NCBI GenBank assembly: GCA_018398805.1
Contig: JAGFBZ010000693.1
Coordinates: 2,046,001 to 2,110,000, forward strand
Reading direction: 5' to 3'
Source: Hirundichthys speculiger
Taxonomy: Eukaryota; Chordata; Actinopteri; Beloniformes; Exocoetidae
DNA: 64,000 nucleotides
The notes under the pieces were generated by a model. That model had not been told where the DNA came from. It ran no database searches and worked only from the letters and a program-made list of their open reading frames with translations. A program made the position numbers and the translations under genes. Position 1 is the stretch's first letter. Each line of letters begins with the position of its first letter. Below, piece after piece: positions 48,631-59,600 of the stretch.

Positions 48631-48713
48631 CTGGCTGCAGACCTCCACTGTGAGGTCGCTTCCGGTGCAGGCTCCACTGTCAGGCCGGCTCCACTGTCAG
48701 GCCGGGAAATGCA
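48631..48713 (+). repeat. Left TIR of the KDZ-like element
   Basis: Begins CTGGCTGCAGACCTCCACTG. It contains two exact direct copies of GGCTCCACTGTCAGGCC (48670-48686 and 48687-48703) and a related CCTCCACTGTGAGG, so the motif CCACTGTxAGG occurs three times. Confidence 0.88.
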
Positions 48714-49554
48714 CGGGATACATTTCAAAATAAAACGGCGAATGCGCTTCCGTTTGAATCGCTATCCTGACAAATGCATTAATTAGTTCATATTAGTAAA
48801 AATCTATCAACTCCTTTTCTATAGTGCATGATATATATAAAATTTATAAAGTAAACTTTTGTTTTGTCATTTTTGGTCTGTGTTTTCCTTTAATATTGCG
48901 CATATGTGTCCGTAACGCGGTCATTTTGATTTATTATGTCCAAATCTGGAACAAAAAGTCATCCATGACCTGTATTAATTAAAAGAAAAACAATTAAAGC
49001 ATTTGATCTGAACAACTGACTTCGTCTTTTTCAAAACACTTCTCGTTCTTGATTGACATATTGCGTTGTGGCGGAAAATAGGCTATGTCAAAAACCAGGG
49101 AAGATAAGAACATGGTTTTAATTTGTCTATTATAAAAAAAATATCACCTGTAAATAAATATTGTACACAAATAATGCATGAAGTTTAAAAGAAGTGAATT
49201 GAGGAAAGATGGATCAGTTCCGTGCCATATAGATAGAGGGGATCATTCTCGAGATCTGTGCTACCGCAGTAAAGTTGGTTTTATATTCGACATTCGCTCG
49301 TTTTTTCTGTTTCTAATCATAATAGCGCCATGAAAACTGCACCAATTCCATACGGACTGGTATTATATTGTAAGGATAACTAGCCCGAACATTTCACAGG
49401 TATATTCAACTAACCAACCCCCGCGTTTGGGGCAGACTTTCATTAGAACACCGCTGAATGTCCTTCCGAATACTGTGCGCCAGCCGGACAGCTTGGGGAC
49501 CGTCTTAAAAGTGCGATCCCTGATTTTTCAATTTAGAAAACCAAAAGAATAATG

Positions 49555-50320
49555 GCACCACAAATAACATTATACTACTTACCTGTTTGTGAGGTGGTTT
49601 TTGATCTTTCACAACCACTATCTACTATGAAATCATGTAAAAAAATATCTTAAATATTATTGGTATACACTGAGCATATTTTAGGAATATTTCTCAATTT
49701 TATTTTGTAATAGCTCCCTGGAATTGCAACATAGGAAGACCAGTCAACTTTTATTCGTTAGTAAGATTAGTATTGATCTTTCACAATCTTTATTTCCCAT
49801 GAAATAATATGAAAAAAATTACAAACTATTCACTGAGCATTTTTTTAAGCATTTCTGGATTTTATTTTGAAATAACTATTAAATTTCAACATACCAACAC
49901 CATTCTACTTCTAATGTGTTTGTAAGGTCTGTATTGATCTTTCACAACCATTATCTAATAGAAAATATTCTGAAAAAATACCTTAAGTACTATTAGTATT
50001 CATTTAGCATTTGTAAGAGTATTTCTGGATTTTATTTCTAAATAGCTCCCTGGAATTTTAACCTGCCAACATCATTCCACTTCTCATGTGTTTGGCAGGT
50101 CTGTATTGATCTTTCACAACCATTATCTGATAGAAAATAATATAAAATACCTCTAAAGGCTATAAGTATTCATTGAGCATGTCAAGTAGTATTTCTCTAT
50201 ATTTTGAAATAGCTCCATGGAATTTCAACCTACCAACATCATTTTACCTCTCGTGTTTGTAAGATCTGTATTTATCTTTAACAACCATTATCTTAAGTAA
50301 ATTTGTGTAAAGAAAATACC
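49555..50320. repeat. Five-copy degenerate tandem repeat (161-172 bp unit)
   Basis: The phrase TTGATCTTTCACAACCA(C/T)TATCT recurs at about 49601, 49773 (variant), 49934, 50106 and 50271 (variant TTTATCTTTAACAACC). Each copy is followed by GAAAAxxx...ATACC, ATTCAxTGAGCAT, TATTTCTGGATTTTATTT and AATAGCTCCCTGGAATTTxAAC. Spacings are 172, 161, 172 and 165 bp. The array lies wholly inside the KDZ-like element. Confidence 0.85.
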
Positions 50321-50644
50321 TTACAGTTTGTGTACTATACAGTATATCCAGTACTTCACTGCCTTATCATTCAACTGTCTTTATTGCACTGCTTTTTGTA
50401 TATATAAACACATATTTGATCATATTCTGTATTTTTGCTCTTCATCGCCAGAAATTTAATTTTTGGCTCGATGTCTATGCTGATTATGCTCCTGTGCTGC
50501 TGGAACACCCAAGTACAGCTAGATGCATCCCTAACTCTTAATATCTGTCATGTTATCCAAGTGAATCATCAAGTGATCAATGAGAAAAACACACCAAGTC
50601 ACAACATGATCAAATGTTCTGCAGACAAGTCTTTATTTTTCAAG

Positions 50645-51543
50645 TCACTCATCTGTGTGACATTCACAGTAGGCCAAATACTTTCTTCTGTCCATAATTT
50701 CTTCACAAAATTTCCACATGTCCTCTACGTTATAAAATCTGAACTTGAAGGGCTCCAGGATGGATTCTTTTTCAAAGTCATCCACTTCATCCTGGGACAA
50801 CCCCCTTAATTGTAGAGCAGCGTCAACCTGGTTCTCCTCCCCCATGCTCAGGACATCAGGCAGGTCCACTTTGGCAGAGAACAAGTTTCCGTTGGCCTCA
50901 ACCCACTCTGCTGCCTTTTTGCAATCGCAAATAATGCGATCTTCAACGGCGTCCTATGGCTTTTCTAAAAGCTGTGCATTTGTTTTGTTGTTTCTGTGAT
51001 GTATTAGGTTTCTCATCATAAAAATGTGTGTCGAGGGTGCTATGTTATTCAGGAAATAGTTGTTTTTGCGCATACATGAAAAAAGTTGCTCGGCCACCTG
51101 GCTATTCAATGAACCCTGAAGTTCTGGAACCAGGTTGATCCTCCTCAACACTTCCTGTGGGTCTTTGGTATTGGCCTCATGGAATTTGTCATACAAGACG
51201 TAATGGTCTGGGGAGCCAGTACATGGATGTCCATCTTTATGGGGACTCTGCAACATTTCAGTCAGCCATGGTAGGGAGATCTTGAGTTTTTTCTGCTGAG
51301 CTGCTGCAATGTTCTGTGGTGATGATGCAGCCAATCTCCCTTCATGTGGTTTGAAAGGTATCACAGCTGGGCAACGTAGGTTGACATGAGTAGCCAGACC
51401 CCGAGCAAAGTCATAAACAGTGACATTTGGCAGGTGTTTCCAGGATAGGAGGAGGTCAGCAAAATCACGTGGAGACTCTGCACGCAGGTTAAACTTCAAG
51501 CTGTACACCACACCATGTGGGCAGAGAATCACTGACCACCCAC
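50645..51543 (-). pseudogene. KDZ-like gene, last exon (catalytic-like region) with in-frame TAG
   Basis: Reads GWSVILCPHGVVYSLKFN, AESPRDFADLLLSWKHLP, NVTVYDFARGLATHVNLR, then GSPDHYVLYDKFHEANTKD, LRRINLVPELQGSLNSQVAE, QLFSCMRKNNYFLN and RNLIHHRNN. YDFA (Asp) and the NSQVAEQ (Glu) resemble acidic positions of the KDZ DDE-type core, and CPHGVVY is typical of the family. Translation hits TAG at 50954-50956, yet the same frame stays open and family-like (DAVEDRIICDCKKAAEWVEA, NGNLFSAKVDLPDVLS) to a final stop at 50645-50647. The TAG is therefore a single nonsense change, not the natural end. Confidence 0.78.
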
Positions 51544-52863
51544 CTTGAATGGAAAATTGGAAAAAAAAAAAGATTAATAGTAAATGTGAAGGTAGCTAAT
51601 CTTAAATAGTTATCATGGAGTTAAATGTAACCCTTACCAGATGCTCCCCAGACTTTCTGGAATATCTTGTCGTATGAGTGTCGTGTCTTCATCTCTTGCC
51701 TCAGTCTAAGAATCAGATCCATCCGCGATCCCTTCGCATCCAAATTACAGGCCTTGCAGAGTTTTCGCACAGTTGAAACCTTTTGAAATACAGACAAAGC
51801 AAGATGGTATTACACAATGCAACTCAAATCAACATACATGCATTTACAACAACTCTACCTTCTGCTTCATCAGCTCATCCACCAGCCGGTCTTCTGACAC
51901 CATGCTGACTTCAGCTTCAGTGGAGGACTTAGCAGAGGATGCCTTTTCAAATTCTGTATTAAGCACCATGTCAGATTTCCGTGTATTCTTTCCAATCCAT
52001 GGGCCCCAGTACTCAAAACTAGGTTTTACACTGAAACTGTTCTTTGCACGACCTGTGAAAAGGAGATGTGACATACTTAATAAGCTTATGTGCTTTGCAT
52101 CATTAAATGAGGGCAATTACTAATTTACAGAAAAATAAATATATTCATACTTTGGACAAAGCCACGAGAAATCATCTCCAGCTGTACAGAGTCCCAGAAC
52201 TCTGCAATGTTAACTTCACCAGTGAAGTTGGCAGGGGGATCTTTAATGTCGCTTACTGAAAACAAGAATTCATTTAATTCGTTTTGAGATTAGTATATGT
52301 CCCTCCCAACATAAGACACCGTGACTAACCAGGAAAGTTGAACACTCCTTTTTTGTGAAGGTCCATGACAACTATTGGAGGATGGTAGCCACAGCAAACA
52401 CAAGAAAAAGCGTAATCATGGCTTGTCAATGCCTCAAAGTGGTAGTAGTAGGCACACATTACATTATCTCTGGCAGGAATTGTCACCTTCCTTAAGCCTT
52501 CAAGTGCATTTAATACCTTGGATACTGAGACATTGTTCTACAGAAGAGGCAAAAACAAAACAAAATTAAAGTTATAAATACAAATTTAACACATATATTT
52601 AACTATTTGTCATAAAGAATATACTTGGCATACCTGTAGGTTAAGTCTCAGGTACACACACAGTTCAAGGGTCAATATAGTATGGTCATCAAAGTTATGT
52701 AGACCATCCTGCCACTCTTGGTATCTATAGGTCATGTGACACATTGGACATCTTCGGAAATAGGTTGATACATCTGGTGTAAATAAATCAGGAGTACATC
52801 ATGAACACAATGTTACGTTCTCTGCACACTTACATAATAGCAGGCATAACACAAATTACTTAC

Positions 52864-54236
52864 TTTCAATTACCCCATTCATGGTGATAATTCTAGCTTT
52901 ACTTGAGATCCTTGCTGAATCTTCAAGATTTACAGTTCCTGGACAGAGGGCACAAACTGTCTCTGCTGGCTGCAGCTCTGTGAGGTAGTCTGTGGGTGGT
53001 TTTGGTTTAATAACATTATCTGGCAGGTTAGCTGGAAGATTTTTATGTCTGTATGTATACTCCACAAGTTTTTTGAAGACTTCTGCCAATGGTGGATACA
53101 CAGTATCTTTGTGCTTTTTTGGTGTACTGGTGCTTGTGTCATCTGTTCTGAACACATCCCGGTTTGTCTGAAATAAATGCCACTTGCTTATGTTTTTATG
53201 GACGCATGACATCCTTGGTTTAGCACAAGGGCAGTGCCATGTGTTTCCTGATGAATTGTATGTTACAAATATCCTCCCAAGGCGACTGTAATGGTGCAAA
53301 GTTGGCTCATGGACTGAAAAAGAAAAGTGCTTTGAACTTTCCTCAAATGACACTTGTACACAGAGAGGGACATGTGCTGCTTGTGCATATTTTGCCTTTT
53401 AATACAGGTGGACTTTTTCTGATCACAAAAAAATTTTAAGCGCACCATTTCTGTTAAGACTTCTTCTCTGAGGCATTCTTCAGTGGCTACGTTGCTGCAG
53501 TATTGCAAAGAGCGGATGTGTTCACAGTGTGTAAAGGTTAATCCACTTCGTGATGCCATTTTGGAGTATTGGTTGCATTCCTCCAGCTCGCACAGAACCT
53601 TGTGTTCTCGACCCCAGGTTTTGTTTTGCACATGTATCGGAACTGAAAAGCCATGCCCTCCTTTTTGGACTGCAGAAATCCCTTTTTTGGCATCCACACA
53701 GACACTCTTGAAATGATCAGTTTCTGTTACATCCTTTGATTTCTTGGGGTGCTTCCTCTGGATGTGTTTGGCCATGTTTTTCTTCAAAAAAGTAAGTGAA
53801 CAGAGGGGACAGTCAACCTTTTTCTGTTTGGATTTTTTGACTTGAGTCTCTTGGGCAGTATGTACACTAGAGGATGAAGCTAAAGAAGAAGATATTTTCA
53901 TATGTGTGTCTGCCGATGAGTCGGTTGCAGATGTTTGAATCGATTGGTCAGAGGGATTACTGCATGTAGTTGTATCTTGTTGCACAACAAGGTCTGGAGA
54001 TGGGGATAATACGGTCGGTGGTAGCAGAGTAATGGATGCAACAGATGAACAGGGCAAAGATAAATCCTGACTTTGTTTGGACTGGGCAGCAGCAGCAGAG
54101 TTGGACATTTTTTGTATGGGACAAGACTTTAAGTGTGCTTCCATGTCTGTCCTTCTAACAATGGTATTGTCACAAATAGGACAATGATAATGTCCCCCAT
54201 TCCTGCAGTTCAAATTGCAGCGGCAGATCTTCTTAT
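52864..54236 (-). pseudogene. KDZ-like gene, large exon: zinc fingers plus SWIM-like motif, frameshifted
   Basis: From the acceptor (CTTAG at about 54237) it reads KKICRCNLNCRNGGHYHCPI, a CPIC...HLKSCP finger, a long Ser/Thr-rich linker, VDCPLCSLTFLKKNMAKHIQ with RKH (second C2H2-like finger), and GREHKVLCELEECNQYSKMA. Around 53340-53400 the family sequence jumps to another frame (VPLCVQVSFEESSKHFSFSV), losing continuity. It then gives EPTLHHYSRLGRIFVTYN and the SWIM-like zinc motif CPCAKPRMSCVHK, and ends at a consensus GTAAGT donor (52863-52858). Confidence 0.75.
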
Positions 54237-54371
54237 CTAAGAGTAAATCCAGTAAATATTTAGATTAGACAATGACAAACAAGTACACATACATACATAC
54301 ACTAACTAAATATATATTATGTATATATACACACACACACACATTTTAAAACTGAAATACAGTGGCATCAC

Positions 54372-54543
54372 CTTCAAATGCAATCCCGTTTTTCATGTGG
54401 GACTCCAAATGCCGCTTAAGTCTGGCTGGTTCGTTTGGTTTGAACAGGTTTTTGGGACAAAGGGGGCAGTGGAACTTCTTGCAGCATGTTGTGCAGCGTT
54501 CCACTGGAGGCTTTCCATCACAGGTTATTAATGAATGATGCAT
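54372..54543 (-). CDS. KDZ-like gene, first visible coding exon (C2H2 finger)
   Basis: Starts MHHSLITCDGKPPVERC at 54543, directly after TCTGTTTTAG, so the ATG may be internal or the true start. It has a cysteine cluster CTTCCKK and the finger CPLCPKNLFKPNEPARLKRH with LESH, and ends at GAAG|GTGATG after 54372. It leads into the next exon at 54236. Confidence 0.6.
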
Positions 54544-54960
54544 CTAAAACAGAAATAAAATGCATCATGTTTAATTCATAGCACGTAAACTTAAATTCAA
54601 ATCAATGTATACAACCTACATACTCAGGATGTCTTTGCTTACAGATAAAATGGCCACTTGCACCAGATAGTGTGAATGAGGCCTAACTTATGTAGAAGAA
54701 TGACTACAAAAATAGTGCACAATAGGCTTAAGTCTGGCATTAAAAACCATACCCAAGTGAAAGTGGCTAAAACAAGACACTGAAGTAGTTTTGTGACTTA
54801 GAAGCAAAATAAAAACCTATCGAAAATAAAAGAATTCAGCATGGCTTTTCTAAAGAATTTCAATATTAATTTTGTTTATGTAGCTGTGCATACAACAATG
54901 GTGGAATAATAAAATCAAAGTGTCATGTAGTCCTACAACATTTTGGTTCCACTTCTGCAC

Positions 54961-55346
54961 TTAAAGGTGGGGTGGGTGTTGTTTTTTTGCAACACTTTTT
55001 ACAATATTGCCTGAAAACCTTTTCACATTCCATTGCACCCACTGAATAAAATGTTTGCAAAAAAAACTAAACATTTTGGTCCAGTAAAGGTATAATCAGA
55101 GAAAAACACCAATCAAAAAAGTGATCATCACTATTTTGATGGCTGCCTAAACGTCCATCAAATATCACCCCTCGCTCCCTCCCTCCCTATGGTTCATGCA
55201 GTCGTGAATCATGTGAAGGCGTGTTCGAGGGGTGAGTGAAGAGGAGGAGGCGGAGCCTTTGGGAGGAGGGAGGGAGTGTATATTTTCATCTCACTTGAGT
55301 TGGATTGATGGAACCGTTTTTCAAACAACACCTACTCCACCTTTAA
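54961..55346. mobile_element. piggyBac-like MITE (TTAA-flanked) inside the KDZ element
   Basis: The left end TTAAAGGTGGGGTGGGTGTT and right end AACACCTACTCCACCTTTAA form inverted repeats of about 24 bp bounded by TTAA on both sides (54961-54964, 55343-55346), as for piggyBac-type insertions. 386 bp, non-coding, with a purine-rich middle (GAGGAGGAGGCGGAGCC). It lies in the first intron or leader of the KDZ-like gene. Confidence 0.8.
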
Positions 55347-55852
55347 GCAGGTGAGATCGCTAATTAGCAATAGTCGACAAAACATCATGACGTGTTGCAA
55401 AGTGTTGCCATCATCGTGTTGATGGCTTGGCTGTCTCACACATTTACGTTTGAGTTCACAAAGACACGTTTTCAACTTTGCGACAACGCCGAGCCAGTGC
55501 ATGGACAAACAAAATTTTGAACAGTTACTTTACGTCATGCACTAAAAAGTTAATAATCCCTGAGAATCTAAGTGTTGCTAACCACCATTGGTGAAAGTTA
55601 ACTTTGACGTTAGCCAACTCTGCTACAAAACGAAAAAATAATTAGACTTTAAACCTAACATTCGGTAATTTGCATCACCGTATTAAATACTTTTTTAACG
55701 CTATTTTAACGGCACCTATATTGACAAACAAACACATAAAAACATGCATTTAGGCTCTGTGGATAAGCGGATCAGCAACTTACCGCAACTCAGGAAAAGA
55801 CGTTGTCAATTGGGTCTCCATCTAATTAAAAAGCAGGTGGGAAAAAAAACGC

Positions 55853-55935
55853 TGCACTTCCCGTCCTGACAGTGGAGCCGGCCTCTCAGTGGAGCCTGCA
55901 CCGGAAGCAACCTCACAGTGGAGGTCTGCAGCCAG
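55853..55935 (-). repeat. Right TIR of the KDZ-like element
   Basis: Reverse complement matches 48631-48713 with few mismatches (TTGCTTCCGGTGCAGGCTCC versus TCGCTTCCGGTGCAGGCTCC; one CCACTGTCAGG copy reads CCACTGAGAGG). Confidence 0.88.
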
Positions 55936-56689
55936 GTGCCTCTCAATATTTTTGAGATCTATATATACATTTTATATTATTTTTTTAGCCTATTTTTGTA
56001 AGTATTTGCTGCAAGCCCTGTTGCAATTTTACTTTTTATTTGTCCAACTTGTGCTGCTGTTACAAGTGAATTTCCCCGGTGTGAGATTATTAAAGTTTTA
56101 TTCTATTCTATTCTACACAAGCTTGACGCAAACTTCTGGCAAACCGGAGCTGTTTTTCACTGGAGCTTTGGCTAGCTCTAACAGTGTTCAACGTTAGCTG
56201 TAGCGAACGGCAGTAACTTTGTTTTACCGCAAATTATGAAAACTATTGAAACCAAAACTCACCAAATTCAATCCACTGGTAAATGTAAGTAGGAAATGTA
56301 AACGCACGTGTGTCTGCCTCGTCCCCGGCGTGGACAGCACTAGGTCCTGCTTCTCATCTCGCTTAGCAATGTAACCTCCAAGCACCCCAAGTACACATGA
56401 ATGAAGAATGTTCATATGACTGGAATAATGGAACAATTCGTAAGATTTGGCGTATGATTGGTTCCGGACAGGATTTACTGACTGTCTAAGTGTCATTTAA
56501 GGGGCCGATTTCTGAAGTGCTCAGTTTGCTTATTAGGTCAATTATATGATAATAAAATTTAAAAAAAATCCTCGACTCCGACACCCCCGACACCCAACAC
56601 ACACACAAAAAAAAGAAAACTCCTCGGATCTACGCGATTCACGTACGTCATCCTTTTCGACTTCAAAATGGCAAATTTCGCCGAAAGGT
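55936..56689. other. Unassigned sequence right of the KDZ element
   Basis: No gene recognised. A TTCTATTCTATTCTA-type run lies near 56099-56115. Confidence 0.4.
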
Positions 56690-57175
56690 GAGGGATTTTC
56701 ATGCCTGTCTCCTGTGTTAGCTTCCCTCCATTGGCTTCCAGTGAAATTTTAAATCGAATTAGAAATTCTGCTTCTCACATATAAGGCCCTTAATGACCAA
56801 GCTCCTCATTGTTTACAAGACCTGATAATGCTTTATGCTCCTAATAGAGCTATCTGTTCTCAGAGTTCAGGTTTACTTGTTGTTTCTATAATATCTAAAC
56901 ATAGATTTGGAGGACGGGCCTTCTGCTACCAGGCACCTTTATTATGGAACCAGCTACCAATTTGGGTTAAGGAGTTTTTCCTTGCCACTGTTTGGCTTAA
57001 AGTTTTTTTTCTCTGGGTATGGGAGTTTTTTTTTTTTTTCCCTCGCCATTTTTTGATTAGGATTTAATATTATAATTTTAGTTAATGATATTTGCTCGGG
57101 GGTCATGCTCTGAGTCTCTGTAAAGCACCTGGTGACAATTTGCATTGCAATAGATGCTATACAAATAAAATTGAA
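56690..57175 (+). mobile_element. L2-type LINE 3' end (coding tail and UTR), copy 2
   Basis: LASLHWLPVKF then, across indels, RIRNSASHI-like and GPLNDQAPHCLQDLI-like peptide, followed by FGGRAFCYQAPLLWNQLP: the C-terminal block of L2-type ORF2. The 3' UTR shares GGAGTTTTTCCTTGCCACTG, TTTGCTCGGGGGTCATGCTC and GACAATTTGCATTGCAATAG with 19800-20060 and 59310-59600. Confidence 0.75.
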
Positions 57176-57179
57176 TTGA

Positions 57180-58840
57180 AATGAATCAAATTAAATTGAA
57201 CTGAATACATCATCATACTACACAAACCACACCCATCACTCCCTCTCTTCTGTCTTCATCTGTTGTGTCCTTTCATGCTTCCCTGTCATGATTTTAGTTC
57301 TCTCTTACAGAATCAGGGTTACAGGTGTTAATAAAATATGTTTAATCAGATTGTCAAAGAAGGAGGGGGTAGGATACTTTCACTGTCATTCACACTGTGG
57401 TGAAAAAATACTAATTGTGCACATTAGTTTACCAACAATTGGGTGAGGTTCTGATGAGGCAGTTATACAACAATTAAACAAGACACTTGATCATGGGCGA
57501 GAGTGCTGAGTGGATTTAATCTCCAAGTATACAGCCGAGATGGTCAGTTACTTACATACAGGTCACAAGCTGTTGTCAGCAAAAGACAATGAGAGGAGGA
57601 AATGCAATTACTCTTAAAACACTGTTATCAATAACAACGAAGCCTTGAGCTGATTTCTCCAGACAGCTACGTGTCCCAATCCAAAAATCATATGATTGAC
57701 GCCTGTGTGACGATAATCACATTCTAGAGGAGAAATCACGGATGCATAGATTTACCATTATTTGATAAACAGGTCATGATGACCTGAGTCCATTTTTAAT
57801 ATAACACATGCATTTTCAAAGTGAAACATCTGCTAACAGCTGCAGAAATTTTAAAATTTAATATACATATCTGACTTAAAGAAAATGTATCGTCAAGTTA
57901 TTAATATATGCAGAGAGCTGTTAAAAAGATAAAAAGAAAAAAAGTTCATATTGTCAGGCAAATTAAAATTTAAAATTATTTTGAAAACCATAGATTGTCA
58001 TAGATTATAGTGCACACCCCAGACTAAAGAAGAAAGGGACTGTCTGGCTTGTTATCAGTGCTCATTTAAAAAGTCTACATCTCTGATGTGGCTGTGATTA
58101 GTGGCTATGGAATGGGCAGCTTACATCTACATCTGAGAGGAAACAACAGTGCTGAAATGTATAAACAAGTTTTAGAGGAAAGGAAGATGCTCTCCTCTCA
58201 ATCATCTTTTTTAGGGAAAGCTGTGCTTCTTTCAGCCAGACAATGCTAAACCACATGTCTATTAGACGAGTCCAGGTGCTGATTTTTTTTAATTCTATTT
58301 GTTTATTTATTTTTTTTGTTTTATCTATTTATTTATTTTTTTGCCTGCAGTCCAGACTTCCATCAACTGAAAATATTTGGTGTGATATGAAACAAAAAAA
58401 TACAACAAAGAAGACCCAGAATTGTTGAGTAAATCCATAATGACCTTGAATGGGAAAAAAAAATCCCCTCTCAAAACTCCAGCAACTAATTTCCTCAGTT
58501 CCCAGATGTACCTAGGTTGATGTTGAAAGAAAAGGGGATGCTATACAATTCTAATTATTGGCCTGTTTCTTGAGATGTGTTGCTAACAACAAATTCATAG
58601 CTCACCCAAGGAACTATTGGGCATCCAACACAGCTCTCCATGGGGTTGAACAGAAAATTGTTCAGAATATGCTGTGGAATTTTTTATGCATTAACACATA
58701 AAAACATGCTTGTGTTTTTATGTGTTTATGCAACTAATTTGTCAGAAGTGGCTTCAACCTTTCAGAGGTAAATAAAGTGGATATCAAGTGAAATTATACT
58801 GATATAATCCACTTGATGAGTGACTTTGATTTGAGTGTGA
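57180..58840. other. Unassigned sequence
   Basis: No gene or nameable repeat. Confidence 0.35.
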
Positions 58841-59309
58841 GGTTGTCATGGTTCCAGTTTCTTGTGAGTCTCATGCAGTGTAATCTGTTTTATGGTCATT
58901 TGCTCTCACACACTTAACAGTAATGTTAATGCTGAGGTGTTTTTTGTCCTCCACAGGACACAGTGTGAGAGCTACTTTTTTCCCTTCTCTCTCTTGTCAC
59001 CCCTTTCCTTATCTATTGAAAGGCGGCGCTGACTACTTGGCTGTGACCTCAGTGCACCGTCGACCCATATCCTACACTGTTTTTCTGTATGTTTTCTCGG
59101 ATGATGTACTGGAATGACATAACGTTGTGCTGGGACGCTGGCTCAATGACAATAAAAGGCATCTTGACTTGACATGACTTGACATGGCTTCAAGGGGCAG
59201 AAGGCTGGCTCATTTGGCTGGGAAGTGTGGTAGGTGTAAGTGGTGTAAGTTGGTAGTTCAAAGTGTCAAAAAGTGGTAAAGTTGCTGTTTAAATTTAAAT
59301 TCAGTTCAT

Positions 59310-59600
59310 GTCAATTCAGTTAAGTTTTATTTGTATAGCGTCTACTGCAATACAAATTCTCTCCAGGCACTTTTCAGAGACCCAGAGCATGACCCCTGAG
59401 CAAATATTATTAACTATGAGTAATATTATGAAATCTTTATTAAAGAAACAATGGCAAGTAAAAAACTCCCCAAGCAGTGGAAAAAGCTTTGAGCCAAACA
59501 GTGGTGAGGAAAAACTCCCCTTTAAGAGGGAGGAAACCTTGATCAGGACCTTGCTCATAAGGGGCAACCTTCCAGCTGAAGGCCAGCTGGATAATGATAA
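59310..59600 (-). repeat. LINE 3'-tail repeat, copy 3 (inverted)
   Basis: Plus strand reads TTTTATTTGTATAGCGTCTA, CAGAGACCCAGAGCATGACC and CCAAACAGTGGTGAGGAAAA, the reverse complement of the tail at 56940-57170. Confidence 0.7.

Larger units (their letters stand above)
50645..54543 (-). pseudogene. KDZ/HMGXB3-like transposase gene, eight coding exons, broken
   Basis: Exons read on the minus strand (5' to 3'): 54543-54372, 54236-52864, 52773-52634, 52537-52330, 52255-52151, 52052-51859, 51779-51638, 51543-50645. Donors and acceptors are canonical GT/AG and codon phases join cleanly (for example VIE|N|VSTYF across 52864/52773, and A-S-G-G-W across 51638/51543). Domain order: C2H2-type fingers, SWIM-like CxCx6CxH, a CPxC...RYQEWxDGxHNF block, then the catalytic-like C-terminal region. 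A possible non-coding first exon ends at the GTAAGT donor at 55783, near the right TIR. Two lesions: a frame change near 53340-53400 and an in-frame TAG at 50954-50956. No longer able to make the full protein unless these are sequence errors. Confidence 0.75.
48631..55935 (-). mobile_element. KDZ/Zisupton/HMGXB3-like DNA transposon, 7.3 kb
   Basis: Bounded by 83-bp inverted repeats (48631-48713 and 55853-55935) with only a few mismatches. The enclosed minus-strand multi-exon gene (54543-50645) resembles fish HMGXB3-like proteins, a family thought to derive from Zisupton-type (KDZ superfamily) transposons. The gene starts near the right TIR and ends about 1.9 kb from the left one. Between gene end and left TIR lies a five-copy tandem repeat (49555-50320), and a TTAA-flanked MITE (54961-55346) sits upstream of the zinc-finger exons. 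No 8-bp target duplication was found directly outside the TIRs; the flanks read ATGACATG and GTGCCTCT. Confidence 0.75.

Noticed and set aside
48631..55935. HMGXB3-like region as a host gene
   Set aside because: The 83-bp inverted repeats around the whole gene and the broken frame favour a transposon copy, although host HMGXB3 itself is a domesticated relative.
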